Shown here: positions 24,693 through 33,072 of the stretch, one piece after another
Layout of the letters: each line of letters begins with the position of its first letter
How positions within the stretch are numbered: the stretch's first letter is position 1
From: Lachnospiraceae bacterium
GTDB lineage: Bacteria; Bacillota; Clostridia; Lachnospirales; Bianqueaceae
Direction: 5' to 3'
Assembly: GCA_022794035.1 (NCBI GenBank)
Contig: JAAWDX010000005.1
Coordinates: 1 to 64,000, forward strand
DNA: 64,000 nucleotides
Notes under the pieces: generated by a model
Told to the model about the DNA's origin: nothing
What the model saw: the letters and a program-made list of their open reading frames with translations, nothing else
Databases searched by the model: none
Program-made: the position numbers and the translations under genes

Positions 24693-26768
24693 ATGAAACC
24701 GATTGAAAGAGACGAGCACAAGCACTTACAAGAAAGTTTGGCCATTATTCAGAGCAATATTGAGCGCTACCAGAAAAGGACGGAGGAGGTAAAAAGAGAG
24801 ACCGAGGAGCTAAACGACAAGATCACACCCCGGGACAGGGAGCTGAACAGCCAGATGTTTATTCAGCTTTCGATTAGCAGCGCCATTTTGGAGCATGTGG
24901 AAAATTCGCTTAGAAAAAATAAAGCGGCTGCCGATAAGCCCTATTTTGGGCGGATTGATTATCAGGAAACAAAGAGCGGGCTTGAGGAGAGCCTGTATAT
25001 TGGTAAAAACGGGATTCAGACGGCGGAGGATGATATCGTAGTCGTGGACTGGCGCGCGCCGGTGGCCACCGTATATTATGAAAATGAAAAGGGGCTGGGA
25101 GCCTATCAGGTGCCGGAAGCTGCGCAGGTTGAGATTGATCTGGCCTTAAAAAGGACCTTTGATATTGAGGGCGGACAGCTAAACGGATATTATGACAGCG
25201 ATATTGCCTCTAACGATCAGCTTTTGGTTAAATATCTGGCTAAGAATAAGGATGTGGTGCTGGGCGATATCATTGCGACGATTCAAAAGGAACAGAATCA
25301 GATTATCCGCGATACGCCGTTTAAGAGCATGATTGTACAGGGCGTAGCCGGGAGCGGCAAGACAACGGTTGCGATGCACCGTATTTCTCATATTTTGTAT
25401 AACTATGAAAAAAGGTATGCGCCGGAGGATTTCTGCATTATTGGCAGCAATGATATGCTGCTGTCATACATTACCAGCGGACTGCCAGAGCTGGACGTCC
25501 GCAATGTGAAGCAGCGCCGGATGGATGAATTTCTGCGGGATCAGCTATACGAGGACTGGAAGAAAAAATACAGGCTCATTCCGGCTCTGCCGGAGCACTC
25601 TTGGAAATGCCGCATGCACTATGTGCTGGTGCTGGACCAATATCTGCGGCAGGTGTGGCATAAGCTTCTGAAGCCGCGCAGTGTGCGCGATCCGGAGCTG
25701 GGGGAGATTTTGAGCCGTGAGCAGATGTATGAGCTGCTGCACTACCGGCGCGACTGGTCGCTGCAGCGCGTAGAGGTGCTGCTGAATGAGACAATTCAGC
25801 GTCGGATTCGTTTTTTGACGGATTATACGACCGATGATGATGAATATCAGTATTGGCGCGCGCTGCGCAAGAAAAAGCTGAAGGAGTATAAGCAGTATTT
25901 TAAGCCGACTAAGGAATGGTTTGGCGTGCTGGAGACCTATCAGCGCTTTGTGGGGCTGTATGCGCAGAAGCAGGGGATCGATGCCTCGGCGGTGCTGGCC
26001 AATCTGGAGAGGGGGCGGCTGGATGTGTATGATTTGGCAGCGCTGACTGTGGTGCGGCGCTGGATCAGCGAGGATATGCTGCCCAACACGTTTGGACAGA
26101 TCATTGTGGATGAGGCGCAGGATTTTGGCGAGATGATATATTATGTACTTAAGCGCCTGCAGCCGGGCTGCTATTTTACGATCATGGGGGATGTTTCGCA
26201 GAACATTCATTATGAAATGGGCATGAATGAGTGGGAGGCGCTGCGAGAATATGTTTTCAATGAAAAGGCTGACAGCTTTCAGATTTTGGCCAAAAGCTAC
26301 CGAAATACGATCGAGATATCGGAATATGCGGGGCGCGTGCTCGAAAAGGCTTCGGCTGGCGCCTATAAAATCGATCCAGTGATCCGCCACGGAAGTCCGG
26401 TAGCCACATATCAGCTGAAAGAAGAGGAATTATTGCCGCAGGCGGCAAAATTGATCGAGGAGATCCGCAGCCGGGGATATCGTACAATTGCGGTTGTATG
26501 CCGGCTGCAGGAGGAGGCGGATGCGCTGCATAAGGCGCTGGCTAAAAGTATTGGCGATGAGGGGGAGGGCTTTCAGCAGGGGCTGATGGTCCTGCCGATA
26601 GAGCTGACGAAGGGTCTGGAGTTTGATGCGGTTATTTTGTGGAAGCCTGACGAGGCACATTATGGCAATACGCCGAAGGAGGCTAAGCTCCTTTATGTTG
26701 CGATCACGCGGGCGCTGCATGAGCTGCATCTGCTGAGCAGCGAGCCATTTACGAGTCTGTTAGAATAA
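24693..26768 (+). CDS. helD: HelD-like UvrD/Rep-family ATPase
   Basis: 691 residues of superfamily 1 helicase fold. A long N-terminal coiled coil (about 1-60, HLQESLAIIQSNIERYQKRT) precedes Walker A, IVQGVAGSGKTTVAMHRISH (about residue 213). Walker B is IIVDEAQDFGEM (about 470), and motif VI is LLYVAITRALHELHLL near the C-terminus. In Firmicutes HelD binds RNA polymerase and releases it from stalled complexes; the N-terminal arm is part of that. A role in DNA repair cannot be excluded. It stands alone with GAAAGGAG before the start. Confidence 0.88.
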   Translation: MKPIERDEHKHLQESLAIIQSNIERYQKRTEEVKRETEELNDKITPRDRELNSQMFIQLSISSAILEHVENSLRKNKAAADKPYFGRIDYQETKSGLEESLYIGKNGIQTAEDDIVVVDWRAPVATVYYENEKGLGAYQVPEAAQVEIDLALKRTFDIEGGQLNGYYDSDIASNDQLLVKYLAKNKDVVLGDIIATIQKEQNQIIRDTPFKSMIVQGVAGSGKTTVAMHRISHILYNYEKRYAPEDFCIIGSNDMLLSYITSGLPELDVRNVKQRRMDEFLRDQLYEDWKKKYRLIPALPEHSWKCRMHYVLVLDQYLRQVWHKLLKPRSVRDPELGEILSREQMYELLHYRRDWSLQRVEVLLNETIQRRIRFLTDYTTDDDEYQYWRALRKKKLKEYKQYFKPTKEWFGVLETYQRFVGLYAQKQGIDASAVLANLERGRLDVYDLAALTVVRRWISEDMLPNTFGQIIVDEAQDFGEMIYYVLKRLQPGCYFTIMGDVSQNIHYEMGMNEWEALREYVFNEKADSFQILAKSYRNTIEISEYAGRVLEKASAGAYKIDPVIRHGSPVATYQLKEEELLPQAAKLIEEIRSRGYRTIAVVCRLQEEADALHKALAKSIGDEGEGFQQGLMVLPIELTKGLEFDAVILWKPDEAHYGNTPKEAKLLYVAITRALHELHLLSSEPFTSLLE

Positions 26769-26784
26769 GAGGGTAATAAAAGGA

Positions 26785-26817
26785 GAGCGGCCTTCTCTGG
26801 GTTTGAGAGGGCCGCTC
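26785..26817. other. Hairpin after helD with its U-tract on the opposite strand
   Basis: GAGCGGCC/GGCCGCTC-type stem (26785-26797 with 26805-26817) is followed on the + strand by GGAGG, not T. Read on the - strand it ends in TTTTATTA, so it looks like a terminator facing upstream. No - strand gene is present here. Confidence 0.45.
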
Positions 26818-26843
26818 CGGAGGTAAATTGTCAGGAATTTCAT

Positions 26844-26871
26844 TTGATTTTTTTTGACGGTCGCATATAAT
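26844..26871 (+). promoter_or_regulatory. Promoter of the AbrB/PIN toxin-antitoxin locus
   Basis: TTGATT (26844-26849), a 16-bp spacer and TATAAT (26866-26871). Its -10 box touches the palindrome that follows. Confidence 0.6.
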
Positions 26872-26905
26872 ATAAGCAAGTAGGGAAATTCCTACTTGCT
26901 TATAT
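26870..26905 (+). promoter_or_regulatory. 15-bp palindrome, candidate autoregulatory operator
   Basis: A perfect 15-bp inverted repeat (26870-26884 with 26891-26905, 6-nt spacer) covers the end of the -10 box and the transcription start, just before the ribosome site. Antitoxins of the AbrB/MazE class bind palindromes in their own promoter, so this is the expected operator. It could also fold as an mRNA hairpin. Confidence 0.65.
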
Positions 26906-26922
26906 TTTAGGAGGTGAAAGAC

Positions 26923-27198
26923 ATGTTAGCAAACACTTTTGTTGATAATGCAAAGGTTATGGCCAAAGGGCAGGTTACAATCCCAAAAGATGTCCGCGAA
27001 GTACTTGGTGTGGCAAGCGGAGACCGGATTTCTTTTATTGTGGAGGGTAGCAATGTTCGCATTGTTAATTCGGCTGTTTATGCCATGCAGATGCTCCAGA
27101 GAGAAATGGCAGGTGAAGCAGAGCGGGCGGGTCTTGCATCTGACGAGGATATTATGGCGCTTGTAAAAGAATCGAGGAATGAGGATGAAGACGCGTGA
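26923..27198 (+). CDS. AbrB/MazE-family antitoxin-like DNA-binding protein
   Basis: About 91 residues. The swapped-hairpin AbrB domain is clear in VMAKGQVTIPKDVREVLGVASGDRI (start near residue 12), followed by a C-terminal arm that in this class binds the toxin. AGGAGGTG seven bases before ATG 26923 fixes the start over a GTG at 26914. It overlaps the PIN gene by four bases, the standard antitoxin-toxin coupling. The toxin is broken, so the protein may now act only as a repressor. Confidence 0.85.
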   Translation: MLANTFVDNAKVMAKGQVTIPKDVREVLGVASGDRISFIVEGSNVRIVNSAVYAMQMLQREMAGEAERAGLASDEDIMALVKESRNEDEDA

Positions 27199-27600
27199 GA
27201 GTGCTGATTGATACGAATGTCCTTATATCTGCGGCGCTCCGTGCAAATAGTGTCCCATATCAGGCCTATGTGAAAGTAGCCTCTTACCCTAACCATGGGT
27301 TGATCTGTGAGCAGAATGTAGATGAAATGAAACGGATATTCAATAAAAAATTTCCTAAAACGTCTGGCAGCATTAGATAAATTTCTTTCAATGGCTTTAC
27401 TGACGCTGGAATTAGTATCCATACCAACAGATGAAAATATGTCGGAATTACAGGTTAGGGATGCAGATGATCGCCCTATTTTAAGAGCAGCCATTGCGGC
27501 AAGGGCAGAGATTCTGCTGACCGGGGATAAAGATTTTTTGGAATCAGGCTTGAAGAATCCAAGGATTATGACACCAGCTGAATTTCTCAATATGAGTTAA
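27195..27600 (+). pseudogene. PIN-domain (VapC-like) toxin, frameshifted
   Basis: The frame starts MRVLIDTNVLISAAL, with the first PIN aspartate (D6) and N8. It is interrupted after FNKKFPK by an extra A in the AAAA run at 27357-27360; the +1 frame reads RLAALDKFLS and continues to 27600 with RDADDRPILRAAIAA and LTGDKDFLES, the second and third acidic clusters. The joined product would be about 134 residues, normal for this family. Either the toxin is dead, or the extra base is a sequencing error. PIN toxins are Mg-dependent ribonucleases. Confidence 0.82.
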
Positions 27601-27616
27601 AATAGCTTTGTATTGT

Positions 27617-27651
27617 AAAGGACCGGAAATTGTAATAGTTTCCGGTCCTTT
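27617..27651 (+). terminator. Terminator of the toxin-antitoxin locus
   Basis: A perfect 13-bp stem (27617-27629 with 27639-27651), 9-nt loop, then TTATTTAT. Confidence 0.8.
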
Positions 27652-27813
27652 ATTTATCTACCGTAATCGATAAGCACTAAAATGCTCCCTTCGTTATTTA
27701 GATACAAATACTTTAGGATTTGTTTACTGGATTTTTCGGAAGAAGAGAGGTATAATAATCATCAGTTAGTGTAAATGAAACTAAATGTGAAAAACAAGAA
27801 AGAGGAATGGGAA

Positions 27814-28485
27814 TTGAAAAACACAGAAACATTGGCAGACAAGTGGAATGAGATGGAATGTGAAGCGAATGATGCGATTGCCCTATATGACATGGGGTAT
27901 CGCGATGATCAGCGGGTAATCCTGCAAAAGATATGGAATACCTTTAAAAGAGAGTTTGAAGTTTATGAGAAGCGGCAGGTGATCGGGGATTCCTATCAGC
28001 AAACGATGGATATGATGCTTAACCGGTTATATCTGGACATAGATGACCGGGGAAATCAGCAGGAGCTATGGGACTTTTGCTGGGAGGTGTGCCGAATTTT
28101 CAGCCCGAATGAGCTGTGGCTGGAGGATTATGTAGGCTGTATTGGGATGTTAATGGAGAAAAAGGGCTGGCATACGGATTGCGACGAGTGGTTCAGCCGG
28201 TATCATGCCTTGGAACCGGAGCAGCCGGTTTATATGGCGCGATGGGCCATGTGCCTCTTTCACCGCGGCAATGCAGAGAAAGCCGGCAGCCTGCTGGATG
28301 AAATTCTGGACCAAGATCCCGATTGTGACGCTGTTTATCTCAATTTCTATTTTATTGCATGGAAATTATATGAGATGATGGGCGAAGCATCCAAAGCACA
28401 AATTTGTAAGCAAAAAATCATTGATCTGGATGAGTATATGCTAGAGGATGCGGATGTGATCTTTAGTGACGGACATCTCCTGTAA
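27814..28485 (+). CDS. Hypothetical protein with TPR-like helical repeats
   Basis: About 223 residues, acidic and largely helical. The second half has TPR-like pairs (MARWAMCLFHRGNAEKAGSL followed by LDEILDQDPDCDAVYLNFYF). The family is not recognised. The start is uncertain: TTG 27814 has AGAGGAA eight bases upstream, while an in-frame ATG at 27775 has no ribosome site but adds 13 residues. A TATAAT lies at about 27753. It converges with and overlaps the regulator at 28463 by 23 bases. Confidence 0.65.
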   Translation: MKNTETLADKWNEMECEANDAIALYDMGYRDDQRVILQKIWNTFKREFEVYEKRQVIGDSYQQTMDMMLNRLYLDIDDRGNQQELWDFCWEVCRIFSPNELWLEDYVGCIGMLMEKKGWHTDCDEWFSRYHALEPEQPVYMARWAMCLFHRGNAEKAGSLLDEILDQDPDCDAVYLNFYFIAWKLYEMMGEASKAQICKQKIIDLDEYMLEDADVIFSDGHLL

Positions 28486-28684
28486 CAAGGTAGTCAATGG
28501 TAACATTAAAAAAGGCAGCCAGCGCTTTTAGCATGGAGCAGTCCGGATTGCGCATATCCTGTTCGTAGGACGCATATGTGGTGCGGGCAATATGCAGCTC
28601 ATCAGCGACCTGCTGCTGCGTTAGTTTGCGGTCGTGACGGAGCTTTGCCAGCCTTCCGCCCAAAGTATTTTTTAGGGGTTTCAT
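28463..28684 (-). CDS. XRE-family helix-turn-helix regulator
   Basis: About 73 residues, nearly all of it a Cro/C1-type HTH domain: GRLAKLRHDRKLTQQQVADE, then LHIARTTYASYEQDMRNPD and LKALAAFFNVTIDYLVTGD. No effector domain is present. GAGAGGG lies about eight bases before ATG 28684. Targets are unknown; a neighbour or its own promoter is likely. Such lone regulators occur both in core genomes and in phage remnants; no phage genes are present here. Confidence 0.88.
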   Translation of the reverse strand: MKPLKNTLGGRLAKLRHDRKLTQQQVADELHIARTTYASYEQDMRNPDCSMLKALAAFFNVTIDYLVTGDVRH

Positions 28685-28802
28685 AGGGGAACCCTCTCTT
28701 TCCTGTATAATTTTAACGGAACGTTTCAATCATTTTAGCATAAAACAAAGTAAAAGACAGGAAATGACACAAAACGAGTAAAATAAAAATATTGTGATTT
28801 TT

Positions 28803-29093
28803 TTAGCGGCGGCGGTGGCAGCGATCGGAAGCGCAGCGGGGTGGCTTACGGCAGGCGGGCCTTTGCTTTAGCTTAAAGGCACCATACAAAAGGGTGAGGG
28901 CAGCGCTGCATAGTAGAGCGGAAATCCAGGCATAGCAGATCAAAACAGAGATGAAAAAGAGCACAATGCCTGCGCACAGGAGGAGCGGCCAAATGCGGTT
29001 GGAAAAAAGAGATTCGGCCCGGCTGACAAAAGGCTCGCATACAATCACTACAGAAAAACAGATTACACTGAAAAAAATCCCCTGAAAATACAT
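28803..29093 (-). CDS. Small membrane protein of unknown function
   Basis: About 96 residues with probably three hydrophobic segments (IFFSVICFSVVIV, LLLCAGIVLFFISVLICYAW, ALLCSAALTLLYGA) and a basic Cys/Arg-rich tail (QRPACRKPPRCASDRCHRRR). ATG 29093 has GGAGGAT five bases upstream; ATG 29105 does not. The family is not recognised. The gap to the regulator at 28684 (118 bases) holds nothing I can name. Confidence 0.6.
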   Translation of the reverse strand: MYFQGIFFSVICFSVVIVCEPFVSRAESLFSNRIWPLLLCAGIVLFFISVLICYAWISALLCSAALTLLYGAFKLKQRPACRKPPRCASDRCHRRR

Positions 29094-29110
29094 TTCATCC
29101 TCCATTTCGA

Positions 29111-29155
29111 AGCGTTTTAACGCTGAGGCCGCGGCGCAAATATCGAATTTGCGCC
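29111..29155. repeat. Two short perfect hairpins upstream of purL
   Basis: AGCGTTTTAACGCT (29111-29124) and GGCGCAAAT/ATTTGCGCC (29133-29155, loop of 5) are both perfect. They lie 60 bases before the purL promoter, hence outside its transcript, and near the start of the divergent membrane-protein gene. Confidence 0.5.
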
Positions 29156-29212
29156 TGTGATAAAAGCTATTAATAGGATATGCGGCCCGGAGAGGAAAAG
29201 TACTTCAAAAGC

Positions 29213-29241
29213 TTTACACAATGCGGGCTGCATGATATAAT
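29213..29241 (+). promoter_or_regulatory. Sigma-A promoter of purL
   Basis: TTTACA (29213-29218), a 17-bp spacer and a perfect TATAAT (29236-29241). The leader of about 55 nt is too short for a purine riboswitch aptamer, and none is seen. Confidence 0.8.
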
Positions 29242-29304
29242 TTGGAATGCAAATGATGAACGAGACTAAGCGGATGGCTTGGATTAAAAATGAGGAGGTA
29301 CAGC

Positions 29305-32300
29305 ATGTCTGTCAGACGGGTATATGTGGAGAAAAAGCCTGGGTTTCGGGTGGAGGCCACAGGATTATTAAAGGACTTAAAAGATAATCTGTATATGAAG
29401 CAGCTGGAGGAAGTACGCATTCTGCATCGATATGATGTAGAGAATCTCTCGGAGGAGGTCTATAGGCAGGCAATCGAGCGGATTCTGTCAGAGGCTCCGG
29501 TAGACGAGGTCTATGAGGAGGCCATGCCGGAGGATGTGAAGGGATGTTTTGTTTTTGCCGTAGAGTATTTGCCCGGTCAGTATGATCAGCGGGCTGATTC
29601 AGCAGAGCAGTGTATCCGTATTTTAAAGGCAAGCGAAGAGCCGGCGGTCGCCTGTGCAAAGGTATATGTGCTAAAAGGCACCTTATCAGAAGAAGAACAG
29701 CAAAAAATTAAAAGCTACTGCATCAATGCGGTAGATTCGAGAGAAGCTATGCTGGAGAAGCCGGCTACGCTCAAAATGGAATATGCCCTGCCGGATCACG
29801 TTGAGGTGCTGGAGGGATTTACTGCTAAGAGCGAGCAGCAGATAGAGGAACTGCTCAAAACGCTGGGGCTTGCTATGAGCAAGGCCGATCTTTTACATAC
29901 GCAAAGCTATTTTCGCGATGTAGAAAAGAGAGAGCCCACTATCACAGAAATCCGCGTGCTGGACACCTATTGGTCGGATCATTGCCGGCATACGACCTTT
30001 GCCACAGTGATCGAAAACGTACAGATCGAGAACAGCCCTTTGACGCAGCCGATCCGGCAGGCGTATGAGCAGTATAAGGCAGGCAAAAAGGCACTGGGCC
30101 GCGAGGATAAGCCCGAATGCCTGATGGATATCGCCCTGATGGCTATGCGGGAGCTCAAGGCAGCCGGCAAGCTTGAGGATCAGGAAAAGTCAGACGAGAT
30201 CAATGCCTGCAGCATCGTAATTCCCGTGGATGTCAATGGCTATGAGGAAGAATGGCTGCTCATGTTTAAAAATGAGACGCATAATCACCCGACTGAGATC
30301 GAGCCGTTTGGCGGCGCAGCGACCTGTCTGGGCGGCGCGATCCGCGATCCGCTGAGCGGTCGCTCCTATGTGTATCAGGCAATGAGAATTACAGGCGGTG
30401 CAGATCCTACGGCCGCAGTGAAGGATACAATCAGCGGCAAGCTGCCACAGCGTAAGATCGGCCGCGAAGCGGCAAAAGGATACAGCTCCTATGGAAATCA
30501 GATTGGCCTTTCCACCGGATATGTAAAGGAAATCTATCATCCCGGCTATACGGCGAAGCATATGGAGCTGGGAGCGGTGATGGCGGCAGCGCCAAGAAGC
30601 AATGTGATCCGTGAAAAAGCGGAGCCCGGGGATATTATTATCCTTTTGGGCGGACGTACAGGCCGAGATGGCTGCGGCGGTGCAACGGGATCCTCCAAAG
30701 CGCACACCGAGGAATCGATTCATACCTGCGGTGCTGAGGTGCAGAAGGGAAATCCTCCGACCGAAAGAAAGCTGCAGCGCTTATTTAGAAATCCCAAAGC
30801 AAGTCATTTGATCAAAATCTGTAACGACTTTGGCGCCGGCGGCGTATGCGTGGCAATCGGAGAGCTTGCGCCCGGCCTGAATATCAATTTGGATCTGGTG
30901 CCTAAGAAATACGCAGGTCTGGACGGTACAGAGCTGGCTATTTCTGAATCGCAGGAGCGCATGGCCGTAGTAGTGGAAGCGAAGGATGAGGCCGAGTTTA
31001 TGCGCTATGCAGCGGAGGAAAATCTGGAAGCGACGGTAGTGGCCAAGGTGACAGAGCAGGCCAGACTGGTGCTGCACTGGCATGGACAAACGATTGTGGA
31101 TATGAGCCGTGAATTTTTAGATACCAATGGTGCGCCCAGCTATACAGAGGTGATTGCGGAGGCGCCGGCAGAGACGATGCCGGAAAGCCTGCCAGAGGCG
31201 GCCGCTCAGAAAGAAGGCTTTGCCGAGCAGGTCAAGACCGTGATGTCAGATTTGGCTGTATGCAGTCAGAAGGGGCTGGTGGAGATGTTTGATTCCTCCA
31301 TCGGTTCTTCGACTGTGCTGATGCCGTTTGGCGGAAAAAGACAGATGACGCCTATTCAGACAATGGCGGCGAAGATTCCTGTGGAAAATGGGGAAACCAA
31401 AACAGCTTCTCTCATGGCATATGGATATGATCCCTATGTGTCTTCCTGGAGTCCTTTCCATGGCGCGATGTATGCGGTTGCAGAGTCCGTTGCGAAGATT
31501 GTAGCTGTGGGCGGAGATTATAAAAAGATTCGGTTTACCTTCCAGGAATTTTTTGAGCGGATGACCAATGATTATACTAGGTGGGGAAAGCCCTTTGCTG
31601 CTCTTTTGGGAGCCTATAAAGCGCAAATGGATTTAGGCCTTCCGTCTATCGGCGGAAAGGATTCGATGTCGGGCAGCTTCAATGAAATTGACGTGCCGCC
31701 CACCTTGGTATCGCTGGCTGTCGACACGATCACCACAGATGAAGTTATCAGCCCTGAATTTAAAGAGGCCGGTCATCCAGTGGTGCTCTTAAGCGCGGAG
31801 CTTGATGAGGATAAAACAATTCGATTTGATCAGCTTACAGGCCTGTATGATCAGGTGCTTGCCGCTATGAAACGCGGGCAGGTGTATGCTGCGTATGCGG
31901 TGACGGCCGGAGGCGTGATCGAGGCCGCTGCGAAGATGGCGATGGGCAATGGCTTTGGCTTTACCTTCCGTGAGGAAGCTGCGGATATTCTGGCGCAGGC
32001 GCCGACATATGGAAGTCTGGTGGTTGAAACCACAGATGAGGCATTGTTAAAAGAAGGAACGGTGCTTGGAACGGTGACGGAAGAGGCTGTATTTGCGCTG
32101 GGCGCGGAGACCATCAGCCTGACAGAGGTAGAGCAGGCTTATACAGCGCCGCTGGAAAAGGTATATAAAACGCAGGTGCCGGCTGCTGAAGGAGCCGGAG
32201 ACGCGCAGCTGTTTACGGTGCAGGATAAGAAAGTATATGCCGGTAATAAACAGGCGGCAAAGCCGAGAGTATTTATTCCGGTATTTCCGGGAACTAACTG

Positions 32301-33057
32301 CGAATATGATACGGCAAGAGCCTTTACGCTGGCCGGAGCTGAGCCCGATGTATTTGTATTTCGCAATCTGACGCCGCAGGATATTGAAGAGTCTATTCAG
32401 CAGATGGTGCAGCGGCTTAAGCAGGCGCAGATTCTGATGCTGAGCGGCGGATTCTCCGCGGGGGATGAGCCCGAGGGTTCCGGCAAGTTTATCGCTACGG
32501 TATTTTCTAATGAAAAGGTGCGGCAGGCTACGATGGAGATGCTGCAGCAGCGTGATGGTCTGGCGCTGGGAATTTGTAATGGCTTCCAAGCGCTGATCAA
32601 GCTGGGGCTGGTGCCGTATGGTGAAATCAGACCATTAACAGCAGAGGCGCCTACGCTTACCTACAATACGATTGGCCGCCATGCTTCCTGCATGGTGCGT
32701 ACGCGTGTGACTTCTAATCTGTCGCCATGGCTGAGCAGCAGTGAGGCGGGCGATGTGCATACGATTGCCATCTCTCATGGAGAAGGCCGTTTTGTAGCTT
32801 CTGAGGAGATGCTGCGGCAGCTGGCGCAGCAGGGACAGATTGCTACGCAGTATGTGGATGCGCAGGGGCAACCGACGATGGACATTGCTCATAATCCGAA
32901 TGGTTCCATGTGGGCCATTGAGGGTATTACATCGCTGGATGGCAGAGTGCTGGGCAAGATGGGCCATTCCGAGAGAATCGGCAACAATGTGGCAAAAAAT
33001 ATACCCGGTAGGAAGGATCAGCAGATCTTCCAAAACGGAGTTCGGTATTTCTTATAA
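29305..33057 (+). CDS. purL: Phosphoribosylformylglycinamidine synthase, single-chain form
   Basis: 1250 residues. Catalyses the ATP- and glutamine-dependent conversion of FGAR to FGAM in purine synthesis. An N-terminal domain is followed by two FGAM-synthase halves, with FKNETHNHPTEIEPFGGAAT in the first and GGKDSMSGSF in the second, and then a class I glutaminase domain from about residue 990 (FIPVFPGTNCEYD). That domain has the nucleophile in LGICNGFQ and the His/Glu pair near the end (HNPNGS, GKMGHSER). The large fused form, rather than separate PurS/Q/L, is common in Lachnospiraceae. GAGGAGG precedes ATG 29305; ATG 29290 lies inside that site. No other pur gene adjoins. Confidence 0.97.
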   Translation: MSVRRVYVEKKPGFRVEATGLLKDLKDNLYMKQLEEVRILHRYDVENLSEEVYRQAIERILSEAPVDEVYEEAMPEDVKGCFVFAVEYLPGQYDQRADSAEQCIRILKASEEPAVACAKVYVLKGTLSEEEQQKIKSYCINAVDSREAMLEKPATLKMEYALPDHVEVLEGFTAKSEQQIEELLKTLGLAMSKADLLHTQSYFRDVEKREPTITEIRVLDTYWSDHCRHTTFATVIENVQIENSPLTQPIRQAYEQYKAGKKALGREDKPECLMDIALMAMRELKAAGKLEDQEKSDEINACSIVIPVDVNGYEEEWLLMFKNETHNHPTEIEPFGGAATCLGGAIRDPLSGRSYVYQAMRITGGADPTAAVKDTISGKLPQRKIGREAAKGYSSYGNQIGLSTGYVKEIYHPGYTAKHMELGAVMAAAPRSNVIREKAEPGDIIILLGGRTGRDGCGGATGSSKAHTEESIHTCGAEVQKGNPPTERKLQRLFRNPKASHLIKICNDFGAGGVCVAIGELAPGLNINLDLVPKKYAGLDGTELAISESQERMAVVVEAKDEAEFMRYAAEENLEATVVAKVTEQARLVLHWHGQTIVDMSREFLDTNGAPSYTEVIAEAPAETMPESLPEAAAQKEGFAEQVKTVMSDLAVCSQKGLVEMFDSSIGSSTVLMPFGGKRQMTPIQTMAAKIPVENGETKTASLMAYGYDPYVSSWSPFHGAMYAVAESVAKIVAVGGDYKKIRFTFQEFFERMTNDYTRWGKPFAALLGAYKAQMDLGLPSIGGKDSMSGSFNEIDVPPTLVSLAVDTITTDEVISPEFKEAGHPVVLLSAELDEDKTIRFDQLTGLYDQVLAAMKRGQVYAAYAVTAGGVIEAAAKMAMGNGFGFTFREEAADILAQAPTYGSLVVETTDEALLKEGTVLGTVTEEAVFALGAETISLTEVEQAYTAPLEKVYKTQVPAAEGAGDAQLFTVQDKKVYAGNKQAAKPRVFIPVFPGTNCEYDTARAFTLAGAEPDVFVFRNLTPQDIEESIQQMVQRLKQAQILMLSGGFSAGDEPEGSGKFIATVFSNEKVRQATMEMLQQRDGLALGICNGFQALIKLGLVPYGEIRPLTAEAPTLTYNTIGRHASCMVRTRVTSNLSPWLSSSEAGDVHTIAISHGEGRFVASEEMLRQLAQQGQIATQYVDAQGQPTMDIAHNPNGSMWAIEGITSLDGRVLGKMGHSERIGNNVAKNIPGRKDQQIFQNGVRYFL

Positions 33058-33072
33058 ATCAGGAGGGATTGT

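Noticed and set aside
29094..29304. Purine riboswitch before purL
   Set aside because: The promoter at 29213 leaves only a ~55-nt leader, too short, and the aptamer core is absent.
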